A DNA stretch of 64,000 nucleotides from NCBI GenBank assembly GCA_002966495.1, contig CP016490.1, forward strand, positions 2,542,001 through 2,606,000, read 5' to 3'. The position numbers were made by a program, and so were the translations under genes. This DNA is from Halomonas sp. GFAJ-1. GTDB lineage: Bacteria > Pseudomonadota > Gammaproteobacteria > Pseudomonadales > Halomonadaceae. Below, piece by piece: positions 62,889 to 64,000 of the stretch (position 1 is its first letter; each line of letters starts with the position of its first letter). The notes below the pieces were generated by a model. The model searched no databases, was not told where the DNA came from, and worked only from the letters and a program-made list of their open reading frames with translations.

Positions 62889-62947
62889 ATTTAACAAGTT
62901 ACGGAAGGCGGACGCGTAAGATGTGCCCCTTCGTTTTGGCGTTATAT
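62889..62947 (+). repeat. attC site 11
   Basis: ATTTAAC is the exact complement of GTTAAAT at the start of this cassette. CGGAAGG-type and CCCCTTCG-type arms pair inside. GTTATAT closes the site and starts whatever followed in the array. Confidence 0.8.
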
Positions 62948-62962
62948 CAGGCAAAGCTGAAA

Positions 62963-62979
62963 GGCCGCTCCTGGCCGAT
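62963..62979 (+). repeat. Solitary left-end repeat like those of the recombinase units
   Basis: GGCCGCTCCTGGCCGAT matches the left ends of units A and B and lies 16 bp past the GTTATAT box of attC 11. No recombinase gene or right end follows before 64000, so it may be a remnant or an independent short repeat. The next 240 bp up to 63220 hold nothing I can assign. Confidence 0.5.
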
Positions 62980-63220
62980 AGTTGACGTTGAAAAGCTGTT
63001 TGTTGGTGCCAAAATCTAAAATTTGCTTGTTTTGAAAGAAGTAAGCACGTGTAGCGACCTATGAGCAGGTTAGAGAGAGTTTCGGCACACAGTTTGTATA
63101 TTTCCTAGTAGTGTTCAAAAGCTGTAGGAACGAACAAGGAACGCTAGCGAGCTAAGCGGTAGATCAGAGAAATGTTTTCGCTGAGATGTGTAGTGAATTG
63201 TCCATGAGTAACGTCCATCA

Positions 63221-63742
63221 ATGAGAGCGCCGTTATCGCTACCCCAGCTATGGGAAAGCACCAAATACGTATCTTGGCCACAAAGCCACAGTAACCCCAT
63301 TGTGCGTGTGCCGCGCCCATCGGGGAAACCCGAAACCAAGTCGATTTCCCGCTTAGCCAATGAGTACGACACCTTTGAGCGGTGCATTGCTTATCGAGAC
63401 CAGCGGGGCAGAGAGGTTTGGGGCGCACGTCGTTGGAAAGAGCTGTTGTTAGTAGATGCACGCTCCGTCGCGCGTCATCGTGAAGAGCCGGCAGGCCCGA
63501 TCACGGGCGTTTACCACTACGAACGCCCCACTGGAACAACACTCTGGGTTGCCGCCTGGTATGAGCTGATGCCCGACGGCTCACGCAAAAAACGCAGTGC
63601 GCAGTTCAGTTACGGTACGTCACGCACTCGCTATGCGACCTCAGAAGAGGCGATGCAGGCGGCGATTAAACGGCGGCAAGAGGAAGAAGCACGCTGGTAC
63701 TGTGTAGTGGGTCAACGTGATCAACGGCGCGTGAATCAATGA
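63221..63742 (+). CDS. AP2-like domain protein
   Basis: A frame of 173 residues. From about residue 30 the sequence resembles AP2-type DNA-binding proteins of phage and accessory DNA: G-V-Y-H-Y-E-R, then W-V-A-A-W-Y, then K-K-R-S-A-Q-F-S-Y-G and a terminal A-I-K-R-R-Q-E-E-E helix. The first 30 residues look less conserved, and a GTG near 63302 could be the true start. GC content returns to host levels. It precedes the DUF4236 gene by 28 bp. Confidence 0.6.
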   Translation: MRAPLSLPQLWESTKYVSWPQSHSNPIVRVPRPSGKPETKSISRLANEYDTFERCIAYRDQRGREVWGARRWKELLLVDARSVARHREEPAGPITGVYHYERPTGTTLWVAAWYELMPDGSRKKRSAQFSYGTSRTRYATSEEAMQAAIKRRQEEEARWYCVVGQRDQRRVNQ

Positions 63743-63770
63743 TGTAAAATCCCATCTTCAAGGAGTTCCA

Positions 63771-64000
63771 ATGGCTTTTCGCTTCCAGCGCCGCATTTCC
63801 CTTGCGCCCGGCGTGCGATTGAATATCAGCAAGCGTGGCGTGGGGCTCTCTGTCGGCCCACGCGGTGCGAGTGTGAGCATGGGGCCACGAGGTGCGCATG
63901 CACATGCCGGACTTCCTGGGACAGGGCTGGCCTATCGAACGAAGATTTCCCGTTCTTCCCAGGCCTCACGACAAAGGCAGTTGGGAACATCCTCGACCCA
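63771..64000 (+). CDS. DUF4236 family protein, N-terminal part
   Basis: The gene runs off the window after 76 codons. It begins M-A-F-R-F-Q-R-R and continues N-I-S-K-R-G-V-G-L-S-V-G-P-R-G, the hallmark start of DUF4236 proteins, which are small proteins of unknown function often found beside mobile DNA. AAGGAG precedes the ATG at good spacing. Confidence 0.85.
   Translation, partial: MAFRFQRRISLAPGVRLNISKRGVGLSVGPRGASVSMGPRGAHAHAGLPGTGLAYRTKISRSSQASRQRQLGTSST

Noticed and set aside
62980..63220. Right end of the Tn7-like element
   Set aside because: I looked for inverted copies of the TGTCGTTTC and TGTCCTG candidates and found none; a weak GCCAAAATCTAAAATTTGC resemblance near 63008 is not enough.
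19125..64000. CRISPR array or Cas genes that would make the Tn7-like element a CRISPR-associated transposon
   Set aside because: No regularly spaced direct repeats and no Cas-like proteins were seen; the array-like repeats at 53-63 kb are single attC-like sites between genes.

Overview
The window looks like the chromosome of a moderately halophilic gammaproteobacterium, most probably Halomonas or a close relative. The reasons are the betI-betB-betA choline-to-betaine cluster with a divergent choline/betaine binding protein, a FadE-type acyl-CoA dehydrogenase, and a glpSTPQUV-type glycerol ABC transporter beside glpD and glpK. This is inferred from gene content, not from a phylogeny.

Positions 1-19,124 are ordinary chromosome. 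They hold the end of a glpR-like repressor, glpK, a small hypothetical gene, glpD, the glycerol transporter operon, fadE, betA-betB-betI and a choX-like gene. An elongator tRNA-Met and the 4.5S signal recognition particle RNA gene (ffs) follow.

Immediately downstream of ffs an accessory region begins. It opens with a Tn7-like transposition pair: a TnsA-TnsB fusion with an intact endonuclease core and DD(35)E triad, and an overlapping TnsC ATPase. No TniQ/TnsD target selector and no Cas genes are visible. A type 1 BREX phage-defence locus follows as apparent cargo: an XRE regulator, brxA, brxB, brxC, a broken DUF1016 nuclease gene, an AlbA_2-type regulator, pglX, accessory genes, pglZ and brxL. 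Between pglX and pglZ sit two large accessory blocks. The first is a pair of dynamin-like GTPases, one ending in a KH-like RNA-binding segment. The second is a NERD/helicase protein with a TPR/cold-shock-like partner, a BrxU/GmrSD-like type IV restriction enzyme, a PD-(D/E)XK nuclease and a fructosamine-kinase-like gene. A scar between the blocks joins a decayed pglZ 5-prime end directly to a divergent pglX 3-prime end. This suggests that the accessory sets of two BREX loci were concatenated.

Positions 52,920-62,947 look like an integron cassette array without an integrase (a CALIN). Tightly packed plus-strand genes are separated by short attC-like sites, and in at least six cassettes the first bases are complementary to the start of the attC at the other end. 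The cassettes encode PIN-like, HEPN-like and PD-(D/E)XK-like proteins, membrane proteins, a lipoprotein and unknowns. Two near-identical minimal tyrosine recombinase genes, each between imperfect inverted repeats, interrupt the array on the opposite strand. Two cassette genes are preceded by a roughly 200-bp direct repeat carrying a 15-bp hairpin with a compensatory base-pair change.

The window ends with an AP2-like protein and the start of a DUF4236 gene. The far end of the Tn7-like element was not found, so inclusion of all this DNA in one transposon is an inference.
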